Positions 33,755 to 45,719 of a DNA stretch of 64,000 bases are shown one piece after another; within the stretch, counting starts at the first letter, position 1, and each line of letters begins with the position of its first letter. Source of the stretch: Taenia hydatigena. Its lineage: Eukaryota; Platyhelminthes; Cestoda; Cyclophyllidea; Taeniidae. The notes beneath the pieces were generated by a model. It ran no database searches and was not told the origin of the DNA. It was given only the letters and a program-made list of their open reading frames with translations. The DNA lies in the NCBI GenBank assembly GCA_036345935.2, contig JADWOT020000001.1, positions 16,112,828 through 16,176,827 of the forward strand. The letters run 5' to 3'. Position numbers and translations under genes: made by a program.

Positions 33755-33886
33755 GTCTTGCAATTAATTGAACGGTGGACGGATTTCTCGATAGTTGTAA
33801 ATAAAATAACCGATTGTTTAGCCGCTTTGTGGTACTATGGCTGCCGAGACCACTATGATCGCTCAATTAGTGCCACTTGTGAATGA
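33755..33886 (+). pseudogene. Relic frame 'LQLIERWTDFSIVVNKI', copy 2
   Basis: Reads LGTVLQLIERWTDFSIVVNK then ITDCLAALWYYGCRD, open to a stop at 33,886 within a 93-codon frame starting at 33,605. Homologous to 23,815-23,935. The weak resemblance to the minus-strand T exon suggests an inverted paralogous exon. Confidence 0.35.
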
Positions 33887-35336
33887 GCTGCGATGGATAT
33901 CCACTGAGATTCGAAAGTTGATCTGCAGTATGGCTTCGAATCTCCACACGCGCATTGTACGATGGCGATAACTAAAGCATCTGCAGTCATGAATACGTGA
34001 ACAAAGACTAGTCTAAAAAACATGAAAACGTTTTGAAGATCCTCAATTAAGTGTTTGAATCGCTAGGCAGATGGATGCTATAAAATAGGAAACATGCAGA
34101 AGATAAGAGGGTCAAAAGAGGCACATTAATTATTAAATTGACGTATATTCACAATGCTTTCCATTTGCATACATTAAAATTTACCGATTCCGCTCCTTAC
34201 TTGGCAAGGCTGCGTGCGGTCGGCGATGCTTTTGCGCTCGCGCTCATTTGTCTTCTGATGAGGCCGCCGGATGCAGCATGAACAGAGAGCTCACTTCCAC
34301 CACTGACGTCACTGCCTCTTCCTCTAGTGCTACCTTATTCAGTAAAGTAGTATATACGCAAAATAATCGGCAATCAGGTAGAGTGCGAAGGAATGTAATA
34401 TGATAGGATAGAACCTAATTGTCCGAAAATAAAGAGTAGCGAGGAAAACTAAAGTAGTGTACAGATGATTGAAGTGTATCAAAGTGTGCCAGCGATCCTG
34501 AGCGTTCCACTTCCGTCACATGTGTGTGCTAACTTAGACCGACGTAACATAACCTCAGTGGAGTCCCGAACCCACGGGCACGGTCGTATTAATGACCACT
34601 CAACTTGCAGCTTCCCCGAAACCACTAAAATGCTTAGATTTTTTAACATTTGTCTGGTATTATTCTAAGAATTTTATGACTGAACCATTTGTTTTCGATT
34701 TACCCTGCCAAATTCACTAACTTCTTTCCGTTGTATCCAAAGTGTCATCGCGTTTTGTATGTCAGAAATATTCAAAAGTTTTAGCACTGCATGTAACATT
34801 CCGTTCCAAATCAGGGATTAGTTTGTCATGAACAATGCAACTCTAGCCTTAGAATGGCAGAGCTGTGCCAAAACCCACCAGTTAATGTGTCTAGTTCCAA
34901 ACGCTTCTCTCACTGATGGTATTCAAAACGGTATTGCAGTTTGTTAGGAAATTGATCAAATATTTATTGTCTGAAGTTCCTTTGATGGTACTGTGAGCAC
35001 TCCCATAATTGATTGCCGTATTGTTTGAGCAGTTTCTGGTCTCATTTTGCGCTACAGTGCCTAAAATGCCAATTTCGTACCAGGTAATCAAGCACTCTTT
35101 TCTCTTACCGTTCACTGCCTCAATGCCTCATTGAGTCGTTTTTAGCCTGCTTAGACAGGAATGGTACAGGTGTAACGATGTCAATATGCGTCAAAGTGGA
35201 CACACCACCTGCAGTACAAAGTGCTTAACCCTATCACTGCCTTGCTAGGAGCTCTACCTGGTCTAAACGGAGTGAGAAACACATCATTACCATGCAAATA
35301 CGAAACTTTATTAAAAAATAAAGATGCAACCAAATG

Positions 35337-35687
35337 TTAACGACCAAATATTGGTGCTACTGAGTTAGGAAAGAAACTCTGTGTGTGAGAGACAACTAGC
35401 GATGCTGTCAGTAAATGTTGTAAGTTTATTACTCGATCAGCTGCAATGTTGTCGTAAGGCAAGTCCAACATACTTTTCTGCCGTGGCTTCGATAACAGAC
35501 TTGGTGAGTGGTCTTTTAGTGCCGACATTTCATTCAGATAAATATGCAAGGCTGAAAATGCAAACAAAATGCTGCTATTATTTTTGCTAATAGTTTTCCA
35601 ATAAATGGTCGTATCCACGATATTGGAGGCAGCAGAAGAGGCGATACCTGCTTCTCCATGGAATGCACGTCCATTACAGCAAATCAC
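35337..35687 (-). pseudogene. Minus-strand relic gene T, copy 2
   Basis: A 116-codon minus frame: SSAASNIVDTTIYWKTISKN, then FAFSALHIYLNEMSALKDH, then SLLSKPRQKS. The parallel frame at 25.6-25.9 kb keeps ASNIV, WK, LF and IYLN. After KPRQKS a one-base shift is needed to follow the T exon (WTCLTTTLQLIE, then LTTFTDSIASCLSHTE), so the long frame ends on a frameshifted tail. No signal peptide or known domain seen. Confidence 0.45.
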
Positions 35688-36257
35688 AGCTGATGTGCAT
35701 GCTCACTGCATCAAAACAAATCACGATTACACCCATTTTTAGGGTCAATTGAAACAGTCGTAGTGCATGGCATCAAAATGTACGCACCCGCGTGATTCGC
35801 TTCGAAGCGACGCGACAGTCAATGATGGTATCGGAAGTAACGAGAAAAGATGAAAGAAGCAGGGATTAGAAGCAATGGCTTGACTTCGAGTAGTTGGCCT
35901 CCCATCTGCGGCAAAGAGCCACATTCTTACTCATTAACCTTCGAGCTGTTGGTGGAATGCGCACACGTGGAATGATTTGGCTTCGAATTTACCGGCGCAT
36001 GAGAGGAAGTGATGATTGCTTACTCGCACACAGTTTGGTCAAATTACTTGCGTAATGGACGCAAAATCAATTATTAGTTCTACTGTGTAAGAATCTAATT
36101 AAGATAAGCAGAAAACGCTGTGTCAAGAACCTTAAAGAAGGGCGTTTGTGACGCAAGTGATGTAGCCACTGGCTTGCACCTGCATCAGAAGGTGAGTTAT
36201 AAAAGCAGCAGGAGATGGACAGGTGGATTCCATTTGTTGATCATGAGCTAAAAGACA

Positions 36258-36612
36258 ATGGAAGGAAGGCTGTGCAACTCAATTATATGTTTTTCAACTC
36301 TTTTACTTTGTTTACTGGCAGAAGTGCTTGCAGTACAAACTGACATTTACGATCATATCGTTAATTGTGCCACCAATACTTATCCACTTGTTACTCATGT
36401 GATTCACACCTTTACGAAGCAATGCGCTTCGTCTTTATGTTCCCATGCCTTCGTGGGGTCTGATGCACTGCTAACAAAGTAGCTATCATGAATTCCTCGT
36501 CAAACGCAATATAAATGCGCATGAGACCGATCTGCACGATGCAGCCGGCGAGTACACTTGCGAAGCTTATACGTCAAGGGAAATACCAGCTGCATTGACT
36601 AGTCACAATGAG
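36258..36612 (+). pseudogene. Secreted Ig-like protein relic, copy 2
   Basis: An open frame of 74 codons begins with a textbook signal peptide (MEGRLCNS, then IICFSTLLLCLLAEVLA). In a different frame from 36,490 it reads EFLVKRNINAHETDLHDAAG followed by EYTCEAYTSREIPAALTSHN, the D-x-A-G-x-Y-x-C end of an Ig I-set domain, closing on a GTGTGT donor at 36,613. The change of frame may be an indel or an intron. Against copy 1, 24 codons of the Ig segment differ at about 11 third, 4 second and 3 first positions, which supports past selection on this strand and frame. It may be a functional small exon pair or a younger pseudogene. Confidence 0.52.
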
Positions 36613-37489
36613 GTGTGTTCGCACAAATCAACGACAGCCCAAATTAATTAACTGATTTATGGAATTCTATAAGATCAAAGGCGATTAGTAGAAAAATTGC
36701 AGCAATTATTTGAACAAATAGCTGCTAATAGAAAGCTATTTGACTTTAAGACGCGCTAATGGCCGTTTAATAAGCTTCATTCCATTAGTCAATGACATAA
36801 TCGCTACAGCTACATTTTGGTGTTTGTGGCAAGTTTCGTGGAAACCCAATTTATTGTACGCCATATTTAAGTTTTCTGATAGTCGGTTGATGAAACCATG
36901 GAAAAGAGGTACAAACTGATGCGCAGTCAGGTTTCAAACGTCTTGGTTTCTACCTCGGACTCTTCCTCCTCCTCTCCGTCTGCCTCCAACTCATGCACAA
37001 TCAGCATTGTGTTGACAGCCATTTGTTCAAATGAACGCTGCAATCGTGCCAACCATTCAATTTACATTTGACGCAGCATCTATGTAGATTAACCAAATTA
37101 AAAGACGCGGTTCATATCTCTACTACGGACAAATTGTGAGGGAGAGCGAAGAGTTATGCGAATGATTTGTAATGATAAGTTGTCAACTATAATGTTAATT
37201 ATCTCAAGGACAGCTTGAGCTACCATGTCTCGCTAGCTGCCACTGACACCTGATGTTAGCTCTTGAGGCCTTCGAATCAGCATCAGAGTAATGATTACTT
37301 CCCTTGTAGACATAAGCAACCATTGACTCTCTACTAGGCAATGGTTTTAAGCAAAAGAATTAGCTTGCAATTGCTCGATGGAAGAATAGCCTTGGTCCAA
37401 TCTCTGAGTTTCTTACTGTCACAGGCTGCTAATAGATTAACAAAGGACTGGATTAATCTTAAGCTTCCGAGTAGAAAACCTTAAGAAAG

Positions 37490-40380
37490 ACAATGGAAAT
37501 GGAAAGTAGCTTATGCAAAAGCGGTTTGCAATGCGTGCAGGATGGCACCGGATAGAGTTCTGGTTCATTGATTTGCGAGGATGGCAAAAACCTGTAAATG
37601 CACTCTTATATTTGCTATAATGGGATTCCATTTCCATTTGTGGGGTAGGATTGCGAAGGTAAAGGCAAGTTAGGGTAGCTTCTCACTCTTCTGCAACCGG
37701 AACCCATGCACATGAGTTCCTCCTAGTGCTCGATTAATGTAAAAGCGCTAGAAATATGGTCGTGATGCACCCAAAATGGAGTCAACGCTTATGTAATTTA
37801 AACATTGGATGAGTTAGGCAGGCTCCTTTTTGCTCAAATAATGGAAGGAATCCTACATCTTATAGGCAGTGATGACTGCATTTTTACCATTATTGCACTT
37901 AAATCTATTCAAAAGAACTGGTTGGCATTGACATGCATTTTAGTTCATTGTCGTGCATGCACGCACTCATAAATATGATAAAGCGCATGATGGTCGCCCT
38001 CTGCCTAGTAGGTTATCCACGAAAATTGATAGTTTTTGCCGAGATAATTAAATCCGACTAAAATGCTAAATTGGGAAGACTTGCACCATCACCACCACAA
38101 ATGCTATATGCACTAATGGGATATTAACAGGCAAACTTGTGCAAAGATATGTCATGAATCACATGTTAATTTTAAAGAAAGTGGAAGCCAAAAATGCACT
38201 GAGATTATGAAGCGTGACGAAAGTAAGCATCAGAAGAGATAAATTAAATACGATTCTGGACTGGAACCAAGTGAACAACTAGTGAGCTCTCGAGTCCGGT
38301 AATAATTGAGCCTGAGAAGAGTTTTAGCAGAGATCTGCTCTCTAAGCTGAAAGCACATTCCAAACAGCCTCTAACCGAAATAGGCACCTCCTGTGCAACA
38401 TGAAAGCGACGTTAAACAACCCAACCTCTTACCGAGTACGCGTGTTGCATACGCATGGAAGTAGGCGTCGGTTTATTTTCCAGCGGCGTGCGTGGTTGCA
38501 TGGATTCATGGATTTGTTGCTTAAACTTTATAATTGCACGAAGTGATTAGCTTATTGGGCCACTTTTACAGCATCCGACACAATTTGAGCATTGGCTAAA
38601 ATGCATACATCATGCCATGCTACTCTGCAAAAGCGTAAAAAACAAACCACAATGTCAGCAGCAGCAGCTGCCTTTTCGATAGACAGTTAAATGTTATTAA
38701 AGGAATTTGTGTTGTCTCTTCTATAAATGCATTCATTTAGGATTATCATCGGCGTAAGGTGGGCCTCGGAGCCTCAGCCAAAATGCTAAAGTGTGCTCAC
38801 TCCAAATTATTGGGTGCTCACCTACTTCTATTTTATGAGTAGATGTCATTTGATTCCAATTGTTTGTCCATTTCACTTCACTGTGCAAGCCAATGTTTGG
38901 TTCATTTTACTATAGATGAATGCACTAAAGCGTTTGCCACCTAATTTCGAGAATGCAGTTTACTTTAAGTATATTTTTTAAGGATCTGAATCATATGAAG
39001 ATAAGAATGGATTGCATTTCGTACAGCATTTCGTACAGAAATGGCGCAGTACACTACTGGCTGCAATTTGAGCTGTGGCATAACGCAATGAATTATAATC
39101 TTTAGGCAATTTCGTAGGTTGCCAAAAGTGTGGTAGACTTTCAAAATAATTATGGACTGTTCTGTCTAGAGTGTTCGTAGACACGCCTGCGTTTTCTTCA
39201 ACAAGTTGGTAGGGAATTAATAAACTACTGCCGAAGTGCAGAGCCGACAGGAGCACTTCGTGCTTTGGGCGTTAATTTTAGCGTTAAAACAACACTGCTA
39301 TAGCCGTCAACGAATATGCGGTTGTAAAGTATAAATGAAAAAAATTTACTTCCCTTTTTTTAACGATTGTGAGATACGAAGACCATTCAAACTGCGTCAC
39401 ACGCCGGATAGCGCGACGAGTGAATTCGGCTCGTGCGGTATGCATTGTATTAGGCTTACTGTCTATCATTGTAGGTATAACTTTAAACATCTTTAATTTA
39501 AGCCTGAGCTTTATTTGACAGGTAGGAAGTCTTCCAGTTCATGCATCCATTGCTCAACCATCAGCATGAAAAGAGAATGCCAAAATGCTAGCAGTACACA
39601 CTGCTGTACCGCATTTGCAAACTCTGTTTAATTCTGAAACACATTTGGGAAAGTGTCATGTTTGTTTTGCGCATATGTTTGAAGCAATGGATTCAAGAGG
39701 CTTAAAGTCGTAGTGCATCAAGGAGCTTGGATAAGTCATTTACTCCGCCAGCATAAATGACACTGCACGGAGCCTTTAATACAGTTCCTTGCCTACCACT
39801 AAGCATGCTAAGAACCACCGAATACAATATAATACGGTTCAAGCACAGGGCTGGCTTATTGTAGCAACACCGTTATGTTCACCCTGCCAAGGTTCTAAGT
39901 AAGTTTAATGACAGAGACTGCATTTAAAAGCTCTCAAGCATTTGATTACCATGTGGCCAATCAGGAAGGCCCCAACTCTGGTTAATGCTGCTGAAAATGG
40001 AAGCATGAGATGAGGCTTTCTCTCTTATTGCTCCACATGGGGACTGATGTGAACACTCATTCACATACTTAGGCATATTGCATGAGGATGGATGCTCGAG
40101 GGTTGTAAAGCGACAACATTGACGTGAGCATTCACAGAATGGACCGTAGCATGCAAATATAGTTATGTTTGAACAGCAAAATGCAATTTCACACCCGTCA
40201 CATGCAGCCGCCCTGATGCTAGATGGAACGCAATGGATTATCAGTTAAGAAATTTGCTTAAAGTGCATAATCAAATGATTGGGCATTCACTCAGGTTCCA
40301 CAGGCTTCACTTCACTTCAGTAACCTTTGTAGACAGCGCATGTGGGATTATAGGAAGGCAACAGTACAAAATGAGTGATT
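37490..40380. other. Stretch without recognised genes
   Basis: AT-rich. Minus frames at 38,978-39,256 and 39,284-39,490 are unrecognised. No similarity to the duplicons was noticed between 37.5 and 40.3 kb. Confidence 0.5.
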
Positions 40381-40429
40381 TAGCCCACAAAATGAGCATG
40401 CTGCATCTGCGCAGGCATGTACGACGTCA

Positions 40430-41115
40430 TATGTAAGGACTTTAAAGGACTAGACATCGGCTTTACCATTCGGCTTGTTGCCACCCATCATTGCCTCTTG
40501 TGACGACCAACGAAAGAGGTAAGTACCTGAAAGGCAACAAAGAAAACAGGAAGAATGCAATCTACCCATTAATGCTTAAAGTCTACAGAGGAGCTAATTC
40601 GCTGATAAGCGTATAAAGATCCAAATAAACTAACCTTTGATGAAGTTTAAATTAAAGCCAAGAATTTCTCCACCTGAAGCTAGTGAGTTTCACAGAGCTA
40701 TTCGACACTCGTAGATCTTCCTCTATCACTCAATTAATCTCTAGATACTTCGCAGCCATCACGCCCAGGACGTCCAGCCAGACAGAAGGCGCATAATTCT
40801 ACCATTGTCGACTGACTGACTAAACTGCCGAATGAATCAGTTCAAACGCTTGACAAGCCTTCACTCTTTTAAAAATGTCTTCTCGATAATAAGCTGCATG
40901 CAATTTCATTGTGTCAAAGAAGGGGCCAAGGGAAACGCAAAATGAGTTGATGCAAAGGTCTTTGCATAGTTTTTTCCTCCTCAAGAAAGGCTTTAATGTT
41001 TGGGCCGTTATAAATCTTCCTGACTGCTACCCTTAGCCTGCGTATGAGAACCGGACAAAATACACTGAAGTCGCCTCTTCTCACATCCTTCTCTGGTTCC
41101 ACATCCTAGCAATGG
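40430..41115 (-). pseudogene. Protein kinase relic, inverted copy C
   Basis: Minus strand, from 41,102 downward: EPEKDVRRGDFSVF, then RLRVAVRKIYNGPNIKAFLE (glycine-loop end, VAxK lysine), TMQRPLHQL, CLAGRPGRDGCEVS, a degraded catalytic loop (LI*TSSKVSLFGS), SVDFKH, and YLFRWSSQEAMMGG with KADV*SF near 40,440. The order and frames parallel 8,335-9,085 on the plus strand, including the same loss of HRD. Several stops make it a pseudogene. Because copies A and C share the broken HRD, the parent may already have been inactive before they separated. Confidence 0.65.
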
Positions 41116-41394
41116 ATGATCGGGTTCCATTACGCATCGTTAAACCCTAACCAGACTCGCTTGAAAGGTGGCGAGTCTTGCTGAAAAGGAGAAAGAGAAT
41201 CGAAAAAACAGAGAGTGCAGAAAAGACTGACCTGCTTTACTGTCATTATGAGGCGCAATTCAGACTACCGTGTGTTTCTATTAAGAATTACCGCAGCAAG
41301 ATGTTACACTCATGACAAGCTTTCGAACCCTAACTACGAATAGTTTTAGGGATCTTTTTATGATTATGGCAGTGACGAACTCTAGCACTCGTCT

Positions 41395-41690
41395 TGTTTG
41401 CCATCACCAGATCAGTCAGTTCTTCTCTACTTAGGCAAATGGAATGATTCTACTGACAAGGTATTGAGTAAAAGTGCAATTCTGGTATTTATGGCAAACT
41501 GTTGTAAGAATGTTGTAAGGATTATTTCAAATGCTCTACCCAAACGCATTTGCAGTTAAATGGGTTACTGCCGATGCAAAACTCTGCGTGGGCAGCTCTG
41601 TTCAGCCTATCAACACGAGTCTCGTCTAACATTTCTTCAGCCATTGAGTGACTCCACCCGATTCGAGTGTGGCAGAGGCGCTTCTGAAGG
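41395..41690 (-). pseudogene. Relic exons e2 and e3, inverted copy
   Basis: e2 on the minus strand near 41,570-41,660: EEMLDETRVDRLNRAAHAEF. e3 near 41,410-41,450: EELTDLVMANKT. Same order as copy A. Confidence 0.5.
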
Positions 41691-42222
41691 ATGCCCTCGA
41701 ATACCGCAAACCGCCCAGTCACAATTTCTTTGATGTTTCCCTCCACTTAGCCATGACGATTGTGACTGAGCTGTGAGTTGTACTAATCACATAATGCGAG
41801 CTTACTGGAAGGCTTTCGTCCAACCGGGATTTGCAACCGCTTCATGCTTTTTCCCATTCTCTAATGGCCGCATACTCGGGGAATGATTTGCAGCACAGGC
41901 TCTAGTGTGAACAGGCTTGTAAGTGAGCACCGACGTGAGCAGAGGTGACAGCTCTATGCTGACGTGTGAGTGGCGCAAATGGAGTACTATGGAAGTGCCA
42001 AGTATTGATGCCTGACTGAAAATATTTTGATTTCCGTAAGACCTAAGTAGTAAGTCAGGAATGTCCTCTCCTCATCGTCTTTGCTATCAGGAAAATAATT
42101 TTGTAAAATCGCACAAGACCGCAATAGTTTTCTTTGACACAAACTAGTGATTCTTGTATCGGTGGGGTAATGCCTAATGGAATTGGTGCTTCGTGGCTGA
42201 GGCAACAACGCCAATCAATGTG

Positions 42223-42585
42223 TCACCCGCAATGGCACAAAGAGGTGGCAGCCCTGTCTCTGGCTCCATTATTCATAGCTGATATGACGCCACATGTGAA
42301 TGTCACTGACGTGGATTGCAGACCAACAATTGGTACACAATTCCTGTGAGGGAGATTCTGCTTTCCATCTACCTCTACTTTAATCTGATGCCGAGTGTAG
42401 CAAGCGTCACAATTCCTCGCCTTTGTACCCAAAACGCCCTTCACTGTGCCAATCCTCAACTGGTCCTCTGGTAAGTAGACAAGCAAGTGAAGGTATGAAT
42501 GGGTAAGTAAGTCATTTTGATTGGACGCAATAAAGTTGGCTTTAAGTGACCACAAAATAATTCCGGTTTCGGATGGAATATGCAA
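42223..42585 (-). pseudogene. 120-codon minus frame containing relic exon e1
   Basis: The frame contains QIKVEVDGKQNLPHRN then CVPIVGLQSTSVTFTCG, which matches the plus frame at 3,385-3,460. It is the longest open form of this segment in the window. No signal peptide or known domain; whether it is still coding is undecided. Confidence 0.35.
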
Positions 42586-43639
42586 CCGCCGTACACTAAC
42601 ATTTTCTTAACCTCACCAAAATTGGATGCGTGGAACTCCTCCCAGGAATCCAGTCAGCAAAAATGGAACTGAGTTGGGTGGAAATAGGCTTGGAGAGCCG
42701 AAATTTGACTCTCAAGAACTTCCCATACAACACTCGCTTAAATAAAACATGCGTTATTAGGGACGCACTGGTGATCGCCTGCTCTCATGAATGAAACCAA
42801 AAACTTTGTTTTGACCTACATGGACGGGCTTTAGTGCAATTGGTACTTCAAGGATGTGGTAAATGCTATTATTTACCTTTAGCAGATCAACAACACAACC
42901 ATTTCATCAACAGTAAGGCAGCGGAATGAACGCCTTGCGGGTGTTAAAAGAAGAGGAGAGGATTTGGTTGAGTGCGCCTGAATGAGTACGAGTGTCATGC
43001 GTCAACAATGTGCATTATAAAGTCAATTTTGTTAACAAAATCACTCTAGATTGCACCATTCTGGCCAAAAGCAACGCGCTGGTCCAAATCCTTTTTAAGG
43101 CATTAAATAGGAGTCACTGCATTGCCACAGTATTGCACAGCCCTTCTTGTCATTATTCTTTATGTGCTGCAACACGTTTAGTGCTTAACTCATGATCTTG
43201 GATAAGAAGGCCGCCTTGATTTTTCATCGCATTAGCTGCCCTCTGGGCCACCAGGCTCTGCAGCGCATGTCGAGAGAATAGCTCTATCATAGTCTAGTGT
43301 CTTCATTCGTCGTCAAGACAGTCTCTGTCAATGATGGCCTTATCAAATGTGTAGAGTGCTAATGCCTGGCTGCACGATTGGTTAACGACCGTCTGCAGGC
43401 AGTAAACAACAGCAACACAAAGCACCAGTTGAGGGCGGCCTTTGCCAACGCATTTAATTACACTGAATTAGGGCAAAGGATAGATACTCTAATTACTGTC
43501 ATTGTCAGCTATGCCACGTCTCTCCTTTCACGTGCTTCTACTTTCCCAGCTTTTGATTACAATACATTTACCGAAATCATTTGCTTGTTGTTTTGAACGT
43601 AAGGTATACCCATTCGTAGGCTCTAACAAGACGCATTAG

Positions 43640-43770
43640 CAGTTGAGTTTGGTGACTGCTTACGTAGGGCTCTGTTCAGCCAATTACATGCGCCTCGTGT
43701 GGTATCCATTCCTAACTTTGTCAGCCCTTAAGTGGCTCCACACGAGTTGGTTGTGACAAAGGCGCACTAG
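43640..43770 (-). pseudogene. Isolated relic exon e2, copy D
   Basis: Minus frame CNWLNRALRKQSPNSTANA, matching VDWLNRVAH...LRQQSPHPAANA of copy A. Flanks to about 43,900 also share sequence with 41,540-41,800 (GCTCTGTTCAGCC, AATCACATAA). Confidence 0.5.
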
Positions 43771-43899
43771 AAAAAAGGTGCCTCCAAATTAAGTTTTCTT
43801 TGACGTCTTCACCTGTTTACGTATGGCGCTCGTCATTGTGCACTGAACAGCGCCAATCACATAACGCGTGGTGCCACCGAGTCAATATTCACTGCGATG

Positions 43900-45250
43900 T
43901 GTTTTGTTTTTCTGGTATTGCTGCTACTTCAAATCATCATGACATTAGTTTTTGCTCGACAACGCCTAAGACGGTGTTGTAAAATCTATGGCACGCAGTT
44001 AGAAAGTACTGTGTAACACTAGGGAACTACTTTCCTAATAGTTTTTACCAACATCATTGCTGCTGCATCAACAAAATGAGTTCCTACTCATTCTTATTTA
44101 AGGAAGGAAGAAAAGGTGGAAGAATAGACAGGCCTGATGGAATGTCGGAGCAATAAGCTTGCCTAAGGATTGGCAGAGGGATGCAAACTTCGTTGCGACT
44201 ATCACACAAATTTTTGGGCTACCACTTGTCTCTTTGATGTCTCAGAGCATTTATGCCCTTTCTTTCAATCAGTCACCTGTACACTATAGCATCCAAAAAT
44301 CCAAAGAGTCCCACAATCTTGCCTTTTCCCCAATATTTCACCACATCTGTGTTTAGCCACATAATTCTAGGTAATGAAACCGAGTAAAACGGAAGGGATT
44401 TGCTAACTATACTTTTAATGGTAGAGAGATAGATAAAATAGGGCTTTTCATGCCTATCAGCAAGGAAATCAAATCGCACCTTCCGGGCTTCATGACCGCT
44501 GACGCAACGGTATGTTTACCTAAAAACTTACCTTCTCTTGCATCAGTCAAATGGGAAAGTGTACACATCTGCGCCCGTGGACAATCATATCTCCACAAGC
44601 AGCTAATTCGTCTGCATTAGGGTTTGATTAAAAGAAAGTGGCTTGAACTCAAACCACAGGTTACAGTGTAAGCAACTGGCCGCTTTAAACTAACACAGTT
44701 ATTCGCTCTAATTAATACGTGTATGCACATTGTCTTTTGCAAAGTTTCGAACAAGATCTCCTCACGAATGTTTGGTAGCTATTCCAAAGTCGCGTAACGG
44801 ATACACTGGTGGGTTACCGCCGGCCTAAGTTGTCACTATGACATTCTAATTTGTCAGTTGCCTTAGGTCCATCAAGTTGGGTGGCTCGCTCACAACCGCT
44901 GGTAGGAAGGGTGGCATGATGGTAAGACTAAGTGCTTTCGTGTGGACATTGAAAGATGATGCTGGCATCACCCTCATTAGTTAGTTCGGCGTGACCTCCT
45001 ATCTCTGCAACGCACTTCTGTTGTCAACGGCGACGAGCGAAGCTGGTGTACCATTTGCTACACGTTCATGGGACTTGAAACTGTTGATTTGTGGCGTTAT
45101 TTTGATTATGCACATTAGAGGCGTTAACATGAATGGCTGAAAAACCCATGTAAAAAGACAAATGCTTGTCAACAGTCAGAAAGCTAGCAAATTAAGCATT
45201 CGAAGGTGCTAGTTAATTTCTGTGTATAGCCACCCAATTTTGACAACATC
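43900..45250. other. Stretch without recognised genes
   Basis: Short frames only (44,159-44,356; 44,273-44,598 minus). Nothing identifiable. Confidence 0.45.
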
Positions 45251-45419
45251 TACTTCTTCTCTCCGGCCCTTCTTTGGGCCTGCACTCCACTTGGATTTAT
45301 GTAAGCGTCATACTATTCAAAATTCTTTGACACAACTGCAGGTATTTTCCTAAATTTGGCCCACCTATGCGTTCATCCACTCTGACCGGCTTCAAGTGGC
45401 ACTTCTTTCACTGATCGCT

Positions 45420-45610
45420 CAATCCCCCATCCACCTTGTGCTTATTCAATCCTCAATGAATCCAAGACTGATGTGTGTATTCATTGGATCCACCCATCCA
45501 TGAATACGTTCCTGTTCTGTGTTTCTTCATAAAACAACAGAAGTTAAGTTGGAGAATGATGACTCGTTTCTCACCGCAGTGGCCACAATCACCACTTCAG
45601 CAGTTGCCTA
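45420..45610 (+). repeat. Isolated piece of the tandem-repeat unit
   Basis: TATTCAATCCTCAATGAATC, then CATTGGATCCACCCATCCA and GAATACGTTCC, aligns with 7,880-7,955 (CTTTAATGGGTTCAGG, CGAACCCATTGATCCA, AATTCGTTCC) and with 4,630-4,700. Confidence 0.5.
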
Positions 45611-45719
45611 CCTCCTTCGTGCACTTTGAACAAAATAAATTTCGTCCTAAATGCGGAGACCGGTGCTTCCTTATTGCCTCTTTATTGAAGTCAACCAAAC
45701 AGTTCTCCGTTTTCTGAGG

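Larger units (their letters stand above)
30950..37490 (+). repeat. Segmental duplicon 2, copy 2 (interrupted by an assembly gap)
   Basis: Counterpart of 21,590-27,965. The left arm 30,950-31,260 matches up to the first N. The sequence from 31,361 to about 32,500 is not colinear; homology resumes at about 32,500 (GCAGTTTATTG) and runs to about 37,490 (GGATTAATCTTAAGCTTCCGAGTAGA). Confidence 0.82.
40400..42600 (-). repeat. Inverted copy of the kinase part of duplicon 1
   Basis: In reverse order it matches copy A segments 3,420-3,450, 3,580-3,700 (GTGTGAACAGGCTTGTA, GAGCAGAGGTGACAGCTC), 3,830-4,010, 4,085-4,160, 5,100-5,300 or 8,335-8,480, and 8,640-9,050. The intron between e3 and e4 is only about 280 bases here, against about 950 in copies A and B. 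Confidence 0.75.
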
